From Zygnema cylindricum (lineage: Eukaryota; Streptophyta; Zygnematophyceae; Zygnematales; Zygnemataceae), in contig JBBHKE010003099.1 of assembly GCA_037447655.1 (NCBI GenBank), forward strand, positions 64,001 to 74,854: 10,854 bases of DNA, in the 5' to 3' direction. The notes under the pieces were generated by a model. It was not told the origin of the DNA and searched no databases. It worked only from the letters and a program-made list of their open reading frames with translations. Position 1 is the first letter of the stretch. Every line of letters starts with the position of its first letter. Below are positions 1-7,904 of this stretch, in pieces. The translations under genes and the position numbers were made by a program.

Positions 1-623
1 AGAAAGAAGGCAAAAAGAAGGGATAGGGAAGGGGAGAGGGAGAGGGCAAAAAAAAGATAGAGAACGGGCGAGGGAGAGGGAGAGGGAGAGGGAAGAAAAA
101 AGGGATAGGGAAAGGGAGAGAGAGAGGAAGAGGGAGAGGGAGAGGGAGAGGGTGAGGGCAGGAAAAAAGGATACGGAAAGAGAGAGGGAGAGGGAGAGGA
201 AAGGGTAGAAAAATAGGATAGGGAAAAGAAGAGGGAGAGGGAAAGGGAGACGGAGAGGGAAAGGGCGACAAAAAATGGAAGGGAAAGGGAGAGGGCGCAG
301 AAGAAGGAGAGGGAGAGGGAGGGAGAAAAAAAAACGATAAGGAAAGGGAGAGGGAGAGGGAAAAAATAAGGGAAGGGTGGAGGGAGAGAGAGAGGGCAGG
401 AAAGGTGGAGAGGGAGAGAGAGATGGAGGGGGGGGGTAGAAAAAATAGATAGGGAAAGGGAGAGGGAGTGAGAGGGGAACAGGAGATGGAGAGGGATAGG
501 GAGGGGGCAGAAAATGGGATAGGATAGGGAAAGGGAGAGGGAGAAGAAGAGGGGGAGGGAGAGGAAGAGGGAGAGGGAGAGGGAGATGGCAAAGAAAATA
601 GCGAGGGAAAGGGGGAGAGAGAG
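1..623 (+). repeat. Degenerate purine-only minisatellite built on GAGGGA
   Basis: The + strand is almost entirely A and G for over 600 bases. Runs of GAGGGA or AGAGGG alternate with an A-rich block of the form GGCAGAAAAAAGGGATAGGGAAAGGGAG. The A-rich block recurs about 11 times (near 7, 45, 91, 157, 205, 264, 321, 360, 430, 505 and 588), at uneven spacing of roughly 40-75 bases, so this is a higher-order repeat rather than a simple hexamer. A mirror-like polypurine tract of this kind could form triplex DNA, and the G-runs could form quadruplexes; both are inferences. No coding potential is seen. Its junction with the neighbouring retrotransposon is hidden by the assembly gap. Confidence 0.9.
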
Positions 624-633
624 NNNNNNNNNN
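624..633. other. Assembly gap (10 N)
   Basis: Ten Ns separate the purine minisatellite from the retrotransposon remnant. A round run of 10 Ns usually marks a gap of unknown true size, so the missing 3' part of the copia element (RNase H and 3' LTR) may lie in it. The join of the two sides should not be read as a real junction. Confidence 0.97.
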
Positions 634-838
634 TACCGCCGACGTTTTTAGAAACATTCCTAATTTTCTTCGCAGCTCCTGAACCATGGAAGCAGAAGTG
701 TTCCATGACTGAGTGATACCAAAACATGCTTGTCAAAGTCTAAAGCCTCACATGCACTTCCCTCTCCCTTTTCTAGTTTAGTTAAAAAAACACATGCAAC
801 TACTAAAAGAATACTAAACACTATTCAGTAGAGAATAA
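634..838 (-). pseudogene. pol: Tail of copia pol running into the gap
   Basis: Beyond the last readable reverse-transcriptase stop, a different minus-strand frame at about 725-779 gives KLEKGEGSACEALDFDKH. This resembles the segment between reverse transcriptase and RNase H in copia Pol (acidic, followed by the YRSLVGSLLY region). After that the sequence no longer reads as Pol, and no RNase H motif is seen before the Ns. Either a further frameshift or truncation is possible. Support is by context and a short motif only. Confidence 0.45.
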
Positions 839-2105
839 TTACTCAATTTTATCATGAACAGGTTTCGCGCCAATCATACCAAATCTAGTCAAGACCTCTC
901 TACAGTACTGAGCTTTACTTCATTTAATTACATTCTCGCTATACGTTATGACTTCTATACCCAAAATGTAACGTACTTCTCCAAGATCTGTAACCTTAAA
1001 ATGTAATCTAAGGTACTATTTTAACTCATTAATAAGAGATGACTTATCACAAATCATAAGAAAATCATCAACGTACACAAAAAAATTGATTTGATCTTTT
1101 CCCTCTCCCTTCACGTACACTCCGAAATCTGAAACTGTTCGTACAAAACCATAGTGAGTCAGTACCTTGTGAAGACGAAGGTACCAAGTCCTCGACGCTT
1201 CTTTTAATCCTTACAAAGATTTTTGCAGCCGCCATACTTTTCCTCCCTTTGAAGGCACACCCTCGGGCACCTTCATATAAACCTTCTCTATTAACTCTCC
1301 ATTTAAAAAGGTCGTTTCTACATCCATTTGATGTATATGCTTATTCCCCGCAGTCGAAATAGCAATCAGCTTTCTCAAGGAATCAAACTTAACAACAGGT
1401 GCATAAGTTTCCGAGTAATCAACCCCCTCTACTTGTTGAAAACCTTTTTTTATTTTCTCCCCCGTAGCACTTGTTTTTGTTTTAAACATCCATTTAGCAT
1501 CAGTCGCCTTCTTTCCCTCCGGAAGACTCACCTCCTCAAAATTTTTGTTATCGATAATGGATTTCAATTCCCTCTCCCACGTCGGTTTCCACTTATCCTC
1601 CCAATCCATAAAACTTCGTGCCTTGGCATAGGATTGGGGATCGCCGGGCATATTCTCGGTCAATGATTGCTACAAAATAAATGCCTCCTCCGAGGCGGCC
1701 GAAATAAAGTTATTGGAATTTTGGACATTTCCCCCTTTGCGATCAAATGACAACAGATCCGGTTTCTTCCCCTTTGTCTCACGTTGACTCCTTCTCAATG
1801 GGATTTCATTTTCTTTGTTATTTGCGGATTTTTCAATTTCGGGTTCTTCCTTGTGGAAAAAAACACTCGGAGATTTAGAGCTTTTAGATCGATGAGTGTC
1901 TGAAGACATTCAAGATTTTCCACTTCGGATCTCGTCAAAATTAATTAATTCCGGATGACTTTCGGAATTAGCTTTCCCCCTCTTAATATTGACGATCGGA
2001 TCCGCCTAATTTTCGGAATCCGAATCTTCCAGATGTGGAAAAGAAAGAGAATCATGCACTTCAAGAAAATCATGATTAGTAGAGGACTTTTTCGGAACGT
2101 GAAAT
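839..2105 (-). pseudogene. pol: copia linker and reverse transcriptase
   Basis: After a frame change near 2105 one frame runs down to 839. It starts with a fast-evolving acidic/Ser-rich linker containing LRRSQRETKGKKPD, the copia motif before reverse transcriptase. Reverse transcriptase follows: KNFEEVSLPEGKKATDAKWM, VDYSETYAPVVKFDSLR, HQMDVETTFLNGELIEKVYM (first catalytic Asp), VYVDDFLMIC with YVDD at 1064-1075 (second catalytic pair), and DLGEVRYILGIEV. Stops interrupt it at 2006, 1910, 1670, 1211, 1016, 920 and 839 (lower coordinates). The stop at 1211 replaces the Tyr usual in SLYGLKQAS. About eight or nine residues normally reading KARLVAKG are missing between GEKIKK and GFQQVEG (near 1444-1455), leaving the frame intact. 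The enzyme would have made cDNA in particles; this copy cannot. Confidence 0.88.
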
Positions 2106-2880
2106 TGCAACTTTCAGATCCTCATGAAAATTAACATTACGGCTCTCTTCAATCACATGACGGATGGGATCATACACACGGTATAAACCCCTTTTGGAGT
2201 TATACCCAACAAAAATTTGCGACCAATTAGGAGAAGAGAATTTACCTCGTCGTTTTACCGATTCGATTTACACCGTCGTACAACATCTCCAAATTCGCAA
2301 ATGATGTAATACGGGGTTTCGACCATACCTAAGTTCGCGAAGAGTCTTATCGCTCGAAATAGAGGTGAGTCGACGATTGCAAATATAATTGGCGGTTAAG
2401 ATCGCATCTCCCCACAAATACTATTTTCTTCCTGATCCGTGAATCATCGAGCATACCATTTCTTGAAGGGTTCGATTTTTACGCTCGACAATTCCATTCG
2501 ATTGCGGTGAGTATAATGCCGCAAATTCTTGTCAAATCCCCCATTTTTTACAATAAGAATCAAACGCCTTAAACTCTGCGCCATTATCGGATTGAACCGC
2601 TTTTAATTTCCTTTCATATTGTCGTTCGGCAATTACATGTCACTCCTCAAATTTGGCGGAGGCGTCGTATTTATTTTCAAAGAGGTATACCCATGTGAAC
2701 CTTGAGTAATCGTCCACAATCACCATTATATATTTATTTCCTCCTAAAATCTCAAGTTTAACATCGCCAAATACATCCACATGTACTTTCTCAAGTGGAT
2801 GAGTTGACCGAAAGTCAGTGTCATTGGTAGGATGCGGTTTTCGGATCTGACGACCTTGACTGCATCCTGTACAACTTTAA
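2105..2880 (-). pseudogene. pol: copia integrase core, four in-frame stops
   Basis: Reading the minus strand from about 2880, the frame begins with CTGC (2862-2873), the Cys pair that completes the HHCC zinc-binding domain. The catalytic triad of the retroviral-type integrase core is recognisable: Asp in HVDVFGD (2775-2777), Asp in SDNGAEF (2586-2588) and Glu in NGIVERKNR (2484-2486). The spacing is about 63 and 34 codons, normal for the family. Further on, FVGYNSKRGLYRVYDP matches the conserved C-terminal part of copia integrase. Stops fall at 2640-2642, 2532-2534, 2421-2423 and 2268-2270. At least two sit where Trp is usual, suggesting TGG to TGA or TAG changes. The triad survives only as relics. 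None of this shows as a long open frame because stops are close together. Confidence 0.85.
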
Positions 2881-3481
2881 CTTTTTCACCTGACGTCAAA
2901 TCTAAGCTGCGTGTGCAGCAGGCCTTTATCATACGCTTTAGATTTTGCTCTGACGTATGGCACATATGGTGATGCCATAACGTCAGATCTCCCTTAATTT
3001 CGGCGATCTGTCCGATGATGCCGTTATCATTACGTTTTGACTTTGGACGCCTCCATAAAAGACGACTGTGGAATGCGCTAGATACTTCGCCCTCATCGAT
3101 CGTGATGCCGTCAGATCTGATAATCCTGATCGTCGAATCACCCAAAGAATACATGCTTGAGCCAGCTCGCTGAATTTGCGGCACGCTCAAAAGATTTGCG
3201 GAGCCGCCCGGAATGTAAAGTACGTTCAACAGCTGAATTTCTGAGATTCGCTTAGATTCATTTGGATCTAGCGAGATCTAGTCTAGACGTACGGTACCAA
3301 CTGTGTCGACAGGAATGACTTGACCACTGGCGACCGTAATTAATTTCGGTACGGTCAAAGCACGCATTTTGTGGAAAAGTGTGCCATCCGTACACACATG
3401 ATGCGAGGCGCCGGAATCGACAATCCATTCCTTGTCGTTTTGATTTCCGTAGGACAAAAATTTGTTAGTGACGTTTAGCAT
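2870..3481 (-). pseudogene. pol: copia aspartic protease and GAG-pre-integrase region
   Basis: This frame opens at an ATG (3479-3481) that overlaps the gag stop. It contains WIVDSGASHH, the aspartic protease active site, with DSGA at 3407-3418, followed by VPKLITVASG as in copia proteases. A TAG at 3278-3280 interrupts it, after which the same frame gives NVLYIPGGSANLLSVPQI and LWHHHMCHTSEQNLKRM. These are the conserved end of protease and the His pair of the integrase N-terminal zinc-binding domain (about 2954-2974). A Gly normally before the second His is Cys here. A frame change between about 2886 and 2874 moves the rest of integrase into another frame, so the original frame runs on as a meaningless tail to a stop at 2744. 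The protease would have cut the Gag-Pol polyprotein. Confidence 0.85.
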
Positions 3482-4887
3482 GGAAAGGTGATAGGGCCTT
3501 CATCCCTCTCATCATTTTCACCAATGAAATGTCCATGGCCACGGAATCGGCCGCCACGGCCACCGCGTCTCCCTCTGTCAAATCGACCACCACCTCGTCC
3601 TCCAAATCTGCCGCCATCTCCGCCGCGGCCGCCGCCGCCGTCGGCTTCTGCGTAGCATTGAGGACTAATGTGTCCCCATTTCCCGCAATAATGGCATTGC
3701 TTTTCTTTGTCCGGGCAAGAAGAGGACATGTGGCCAGCTTTGTTGTATCGAAAACAAGTAATAGTAGATTGATCTTGGAAAGGGGGTTGACCGGGAAAAT
3801 TACCCCTCTTTTCGCTGACCCTTCCCTTTCCCCTAGATCTGCCTCCCCTTCCTCTCCCCCCTCTTCCCCCACGGAGAAAATTGAGATCCGCGGGTTCTTC
3901 GAAGGATGCATTCAGAGATCCACTCGAGGCGGAAGCTTTAGGAGGACCTCCGCGATTTCTCTCGGTTGTCTTGAGATAGTTTACAAGAAACTCATAACTC
4001 GGATTTGTTTGTGCCCAAAGAATCTCTTTGAGATAAGTGAGGTTGTCGAGTAGAGCATTGATGGGGCCGGTCACCTTGTTCTCCTCGATAATAGTTCGGC
4101 TGTTATTCGAGAGTTGTTCCACAACAATGTTGTATTGCTTGATCGCATCATCGATCGATTCGCTGGATTTTATCTTAAATTGGATAAAGTCCGTGTAAGC
4201 ATATTGCCCTTTATTTTGGAGTCCCTTCTCAAATTGGCCTTCTAGCGCCTTCCAACACTCATGCGCCGTATCTCGGGTAAAAAAATGATCATGCACCGAC
4301 GGCGCGCAAGATTGCATGAGGTCGGTGATGGCAGCAAGATTTTTCTTCTTCTAAAGGCGGCGAGCCTTCAGATCATCGATCGGCATTTTCTCCTCCCCGT
4401 TCACTATCTTCCAAAGGTGGCGAAGGATAACTTGAGCTTTGATGTATTTCTTCCAAATTTGATAATTAGATCCGTTGAAGAGGACGATCTTCCCCGGCAT
4501 GGAAGGGATCGGTAACTCATCATCGGATTCATAATCGAGATCCGAGTCGTTGTCAATCACAAATTTCCCCTTTCGGAGAGCCTCCCTCAAAGCATTGTCA
4601 TTCTCGACCCCTCCATCCGAAACCATCTCCAAAGAATCCAAGATCGGATCCTCCTCCTCCACCTTGAACTTCCCTTTCCGATTGGCATCCATGATTTGTT
4701 TATCTACAAGAGTGAGGAAGCCGTCAAATAACTCATTGAGGCCATCTTCGGTCAACACCACCCCTTCTTGTTTCTCTTCCTCCTCTTTTGGAAGTGGGTT
4801 GGAGGGAGAAGCCTTTTCAAACGCCTCTTCTTCGAAGTCGAAATCTTTCACACTCTGATCTGGAGATAAATTGGCCAGATTCGGCAT
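3475..4887 (-). pseudogene. gag: copia gag (capsid/nucleocapsid), broken by one stop
   Basis: One frame runs from an ATG at 4887 to TAA at 3475, interrupted only by a TAG at 4351-4353. The N-terminal part has an acidic, low-complexity stretch and then FNGSNYQIWKK, the start of the copia-type Gag capsid region. After the stop come HECWKALEGQFEKG and a region resembling the UBN2 Gag family. The C-terminal part has two zinc knuckles. The second is intact (CX2CX4HX4C, CHYCGKWGHISPQC). In the first, the second Cys is Tyr (codon 3745-3747). RGG-rich tracts flank the knuckles, about residues 149-163 and 226-260 counted from the ATG at 4317. The same frame is open upstream of 4887 to about 4960 and reads plausibly Gag-like (basic RKKKK), so the original start may have been further out. 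In a live element the protein would package RNA in cytoplasmic particles. Confidence 0.88.
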
Positions 4888-5000
4888 ATCGGGTAGATCC
4901 GGGTTAGGAGCCCAAATGGGAGAAGGTGTAGAGGTAGACTTTTTCTTCTTTCTCGATATGGCGGCATGACTTGCAACCTAAAACTTGAAGGAGCACACTA

Positions 5001-5012
5001 GCTCTGATACCA
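5001..5012 (-). other. Primer-binding site matching initiator methionine tRNA
   Basis: The minus strand reads TGGTATCAGAGC, complementary to the 3' end of plant initiator tRNA-Met and the standard PBS of plant copia elements. It lies two bases inside the LTR. This fixes both the orientation of the element and the inner LTR boundary. Confidence 0.95.
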
Positions 5013-5014
5013 CT

Positions 5015-5431
5015 TGTAAGGATCAAATCACAAAATGGTAGAAGAAAGAATGAATAAAGTGCGGAAGCAAAAGACAAATATATTTCACCGGACTTCTTCC
5101 CCCTTACAAAAAGATAAACTTGTTCGAAAACGATTAAGTCGGAAATACTCCAACCAAACAAAGTACTACTCTATCGTACGTCGTACAAAGGTACGCGCGC
5201 GAACCAATCAAAATAGAGTACCTGCGAAACTACATACTTTACGAAGTAATCCACGAAAACATAAGACCGCCGTACATAAATAAAGTACTAAAGTACTATG
5301 CACGCGAAACCACACCAAACTATATTTAAACTAAACCAAACACATCACGCCAAACAAACCACACGCTAACTACATAAATTATATTACGGCGCTCAATAGA
5401 ACTGAGACCCCGTTTCACAATGTACCTAACA
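5015..5431 (-). repeat. 5' LTR of the copia element
   Basis: On the minus strand the 417-bp segment starts TGTTAGG (at 5431) and ends CCTTACA (at 5015). This is the usual TG...CA form, with a 7-bp terminal inverted repeat carrying one mismatch. Two bases separate its 3' end from the PBS, typical for copia. A TATA-like stretch (AAATATA on the minus strand, around 5320-5330) is a candidate promoter core in U3. The base run just outside, GTATT (5432-5436), would be the 5-bp target duplication, but the second LTR is not in the window, so neither the boundary nor the insertion age can be confirmed. The outer end at 5431 rests on the inverted repeat alone. Confidence 0.82.
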
Positions 5432-5770
5432 GTATTCACATTTCAACGTTTGAACATGTGAGAACATTTTTGAGTGATTTTCAGTGTCTTTATTACGACG
5501 AATATATTCTAAGTGCGCTTTCCAGTGTCAATGCCTTTATCTGACACGTTTTATGTACGTTTGTACAAAGTAACGAGCAGTTTTAGTACGGAATGATACA
5601 TGTGAACACCACTTTGTTGAAGAACACTTCAAATTAATAAGAACACTATTTAAGAACACTAATTAAATTGTACCTATATCAGCGTAGAGGAAAAAACGTA
5701 ATTACCAATTATTTATTAGGTTCAAGGGTCAAAATTTAGGGGCGCCGAATTTGTGTTTATAACGCTACAC
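5432..5770. other. AT-rich spacer between copia LTR and MITE A
   Basis: No coding frame or RNA gene is recognised. AAGAACACT occurs three times close together (about 5620, 5639 and 5652). The stretch 5725-5765 (AGGTTCAAGGGTCAAAATTT and following) resembles 10010-10055 inside MITE C in the same orientation, roughly two thirds identical by eye. It may therefore be a worn fragment of the same repeat family. Confidence 0.5.
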
Positions 5771-6393
5771 TACACCGCGAATCGTAATTAGAGTAAATTA
5801 CTCTAATTCGGTCGCTCGAAATTTCGACTATATCACATCAAATAGAGTAATCGATTCTAATTTGTTCATTATTCTAATTTAGGTGAGGTTTAATTAGCGT
5901 AAAAAAATCTAATATAAGTTTTTTTTAAAATAGTGTGGAGTACGGACAACGTTTGACCGTGCAAAATTGTACTTTTATAAGTAAAAAGGTACAAATAATG
6001 ATTTAATGGAATCGCGCTCGCACGTGAAATCGCACTAAACAAAAAAATCAATGACATCGAAAAAAAGCCGTTCGCATAACTCTCGTCCGTCGACAGCATC
6101 GTCGTCAGTGTGAATATTAACTCATATTCAATGCGACAAATATTATTAGTGTCATAATGACGTCAATACTATACCGGACTGACACATTTTGTACGTCTAC
6201 GTAATTTAGTGTTCATAATTATAGCGCACATAATTATCGCCGACATAACCCAATATAGAATAACTAAATAAATTAGAGTAAACTTCATAGTTGAAAAAGC
6301 TCTATCACATAAATTAGCGTCAATTACTCTAATTGTTTTTTTTTGTTTTTTTACTCTAATTTTTTCATTACTCTAATTACGATTCGCGGTGTA
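5771..6393 (-). mobile_element. MITE-like element A, 26-bp perfect terminal inverted repeats
   Basis: The left end TACACCGCGAATCGTAATTA continues into GAGTAA, and the right end is its exact reverse complement over 26 bases. Both ends are bounded by TA, consistent with a TA target duplication counted within the 623 bp. ATTAGAGTAA or ATTACTCTAAT motifs are repeated just inside both ends (5790-5880 and 6270-6375), as expected for subterminal transposase-binding repeats. Inside, TGACCGTGCAAAATTGTACT (5954-5973) and the TCATAATGACG core near 6152 are shared with copy C in reverse orientation. The block 5928-6007 is also shared with B in reverse. No transposase frame exists, so the element is non-autonomous. 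The TA target suggests the Tc1/mariner group, but the terminus is not one I recognise. The strand is given relative to B and C. Confidence 0.88.
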
Positions 6394-6412
6394 CAGTACA
6401 TAATGTACTGTA
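6392..6412. repeat. 21-bp perfect palindrome at the edge of MITE A
   Basis: TACAGTACAT, a central A, then ATGTACTGTA form a perfect 10-bp inverted repeat. Its first two bases are the TA that ends element A. It could be a pre-existing palindromic target or a small excision or insertion trace. Confidence 0.85.
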
Positions 6413-6668
6413 GTAGCGACTCTCGGTGTACTATGCGTGCTCGACAAAGGTTTTGGTTCCGTGGCCATCCTCTGTGTTGGAACATAGAAGTTTCCACCGT
6501 CGTGAAACATGTGTCGCGTGGACAGGCATCTATTTTGTTTTTAGCGACGTTTCGTGACTCTCTTGACCGTGTTTTACTCTCCCGTTTTTCATGAAAATAA
6601 CAGCCTATGCTGCCCGTGTGGGTGTTTTTTCTTTTCGCGTTGAGCCTTTTTATTCGCTTACATGCTAA

Positions 6669-6678
6669 ATTATATAAG
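6669..6678 (+). promoter_or_regulatory. TATA-like box upstream of a small ATG frame
   Basis: ATTATATAAG reads as a good eukaryotic TATA box and lies in a locally GC-richer context. It sits about 40-50 bases upstream of CACCATG at 6714-6720. That is close for a TATA box followed by a start site and a very short leader. No other promoter support is visible, and AT-rich DNA produces such matches by chance. Confidence 0.25.
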
Positions 6679-6717
6679 CGCTCAGTCGCCTTTGTACATT
6701 ACCGTTGTTAGGGCACC

Positions 6718-6807
6718 ATGCCGTCAGAATGGTCAGCATTCTGTTACTCCATCGGTATGTACTTATGTAATGATGACAATGAAAACGACGAGAGAGTGCT
6801 TCCATGA
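6718..6807 (+). CDS. Hypothetical 29-codon ORF or first exon
   Basis: The ATG sits in CACCATG, a fair context for translation initiation. The frame reads MPSEWSAFCYSIG, then MYLCNDDNENDERVLP, to TGA at 6805-6807. At the end of MPSEWSAFCYSIG the DNA is ATCGGTATGT. GTATGT is a strong 5' splice-site match, so the frame could instead be a first exon ending near 6754. I do not recognise the peptide, and no downstream exon is evident before MITE B at 6960. If an exon, the gene would have to be interrupted by, or spliced across, the transposon nest. Chance is a serious alternative. Confidence 0.18.
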   Translation: MPSEWSAFCYSIGMYLCNDDNENDERVLP

Positions 6808-6959
6808 TGTATTTTGTCGGGGCGATCATTAGAGCGTGTGACCCCAGTTATAACGGTTATTACGTCACGTAACTTGTAAGATATTTTACACTCGCAGTAA
6901 TCAACATTTTGAGAATAGGCTCTCTGCACAAACTCGCAAACTCGCAATGTCGAAGCGGG

Positions 6960-7503
6960 TACACCGCGAATCGTTATTAGTGTCAAAGTTTAAATAGTGC
7001 TGAAGAAAATTTACCGTAATTGATGCTAATTAAGAATCTGATTTTTCTTTTTAAAAAGGTGTATTCTAATTTCGGCATTATGCTAATTTGGGAACAGCAA
7101 AAATGGAATATTCGTCGTACGATTATATGCATTAATATATGTATCCGTACAAAATAATTAGAAATCGTACGCCATTGTGAAATTTAAATATCCGTACATG
7201 TCAAACTAATTTACGTGTCAGACTAATCCCGTTTTTTGAGCGCACGTTCTTATGCGTGAGCATCTGATTTAATTCATTTTTTGTAAAATTTTCACTTGAA
7301 AAGGTACATTTATGTACAGTCAAACATCGATCGTACACCACACTATTCAGATATTATAGTACTTTCGTTCTTTCCGCTATGTTGTACAGTTCCTTAATTA
7401 ACGTCAAGGAAAAATTAAAATCATATATCCTATTTGAGGAAAAAAATCAAAATTTTAAGAACCCAAATCAGTGAATTTGACACTAATAATGATTCGCGGT
7501 GTA
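6960..7503 (+). mobile_element. MITE-like element B, same family as A
   Basis: The left end TACACCGCGAATCGTTATTA and the right end are inverted repeats over 28 bases with one mismatch (base 14). TA bounds both ends and the total is 544 bp. The first 13 bases are identical to element A, and the repeat then reads TTATTAGTGTCAAA rather than TAATTAGAGTAA, so B is a diverged subfamily. Internally 7269-7346 aligns well with the reverse complement of A at 5928-6007 (for example CAGTCAAACATCG against CGGTCAAACGTTG, then CACACTATT in both). This shows common descent in opposite orientation. No transposase frame is present. Confidence 0.85.
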
Positions 7504-7515
7504 CCATATTTTCGA

Positions 7516-7537
7516 TATCACCGTAAATCGTAATTAG
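7516..7537 (+). mobile_element. MITE-like element C, left terminus (split by hAT-type insertion)
   Basis: TATCACCGTAAATCGTAATT, followed by AG, is a diverged form of the family terminus seen at both ends of A; it has one inserted T and a few substitutions. It breaks off at 7537 exactly where the hAT-type element begins. Its continuation is found at 9588. It starts only 12 bases after the end of B and has the same orientation as B. Confidence 0.8.
7530..7537. repeat. Left 8-bp target-site duplication of the hAT-type element
   Basis: GTAATTAG is identical to 9580-9587. It is part of the MITE family terminus (CGTAATTAG in element A), so it is target sequence and not part of the inserted element. 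Confidence 0.92.
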
Positions 7538-7547
7538 TAGTGTTGTG

Positions 7548-7662
7548 TATCGGTAAAAAAATTATCGCGATAACACCGATACCGATAGTTATTGGTTATC
7601 GAGCAGTCAGAGGTCCCGAAGTATCTATCCGAGACCAACAAATTCCATATCGGCGATAACTT
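7548..7662. repeat. Left cluster of CCGATA/TATCGG motifs
   Basis: TATCGG, TTATCGCGATAA, ACACCGATACCGATAG, GGTTATCGAG and CATATCGGCGATAA occur in the first 120 bases of the hAT-type element, in both orientations. Short repeated motifs near the ends are typical transposase-binding sites in hAT elements. The function is inferred from position. Confidence 0.6.
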
Positions 7663-7725
7663 AAAATATATATATTACGCATACTATAGTACATTATAAT
7701 ATACTGTATTATATTATTTACATTA

Positions 7726-7749
7726 TATAGCGTGGCATGCCACGTTATA
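7726..7749. repeat. Near-perfect 24-bp palindrome
   Basis: The core CGTGGCATGCCACG (7731-7744) is a perfect 14-bp palindrome. It is extended by TATA on both sides after one mismatched pair. It lies in an AT-rich stretch inside the hAT-type element. Confidence 0.8.
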
Positions 7750-7904
7750 GAATCTGTTCCGTATCTATTTAATTGAAAATTATTACGGACAGCGCAGCAC
7801 ATAAACGTAGACAAATTTTAAATAATGCTTAATATTCCTAAAAGTGTAGTACCGAGACGAAAAAAATTAAAATACATTGTAAAATTTGTGAATCAAACTT
7901 TTTC

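Larger units (their letters stand above)
634..5431 (-). mobile_element. Ty1/copia LTR retrotransposon, degenerate and missing its 3' end
   Basis: Read on the minus strand the order is LTR, PBS, gag, protease, integrase, reverse transcriptase. Integrase before reverse transcriptase is diagnostic of Ty1/copia rather than Ty3/gypsy. The 5' LTR and PBS are complete. The coding part keeps most landmark motifs (zinc knuckles, DSGA protease site, HHCC and DDE integrase residues, YVDD). It is broken by in-frame stops at 4351, 3278, 2640, 2532, 2421, 2268, 2006, 1910, 1670, 1211, 1016, 920 and 839 (lower coordinate of each codon), plus frame changes near 3480, 2880, 2105 and between 780 and 839. No RNase H domain or 3' LTR is visible before the gap, so the LTR pair and target duplication cannot be checked. 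The element is not autonomous. Family-level identity is not assigned. Confidence 0.95.
6394..6959. other. Spacer between MITEs A and B, less AT-rich than its surroundings
   Basis: About 566 bases that match neither flanking element. They have more GC than the MITEs and several CpG-containing stretches. The only gene-like signals are the TATA-like box and small ATG frame described separately. Longer frames on either strand lack recognisable motifs. It may be part of the original locus into which the elements inserted. Confidence 0.5.

Noticed and set aside
1-623. Purine tract as the polypurine tract or 3' LTR of the copia element
   Set aside because: A polypurine tract is 10-20 bases and would be purine-rich on the element's own (minus) strand; here the purines are on the opposite strand, and there is no similarity to the LTR at 5015-5431.
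3465-3911. 148-aa minus-strand and 174-aa plus-strand open frames over gag (3465-3911 and 3529-4053)
   Set aside because: They are low-complexity Ala/Ser/Pro-rich shadows of the RGG-coding DNA of gag in other frames, with no domain of their own.
4998-5020. Possible tRNA fragment (GCTCTGATACCA)
   Set aside because: Only the terminal 12 bases of initiator tRNA-Met are matched and no cloverleaf is present; it is the retrotransposon primer-binding site.
4904-5283. Open frames of 85 and 82 codons across the PBS and LTR
   Set aside because: They cross the PBS and LTR boundary, show no motif and are accounted for by non-coding retrotransposon sequence.
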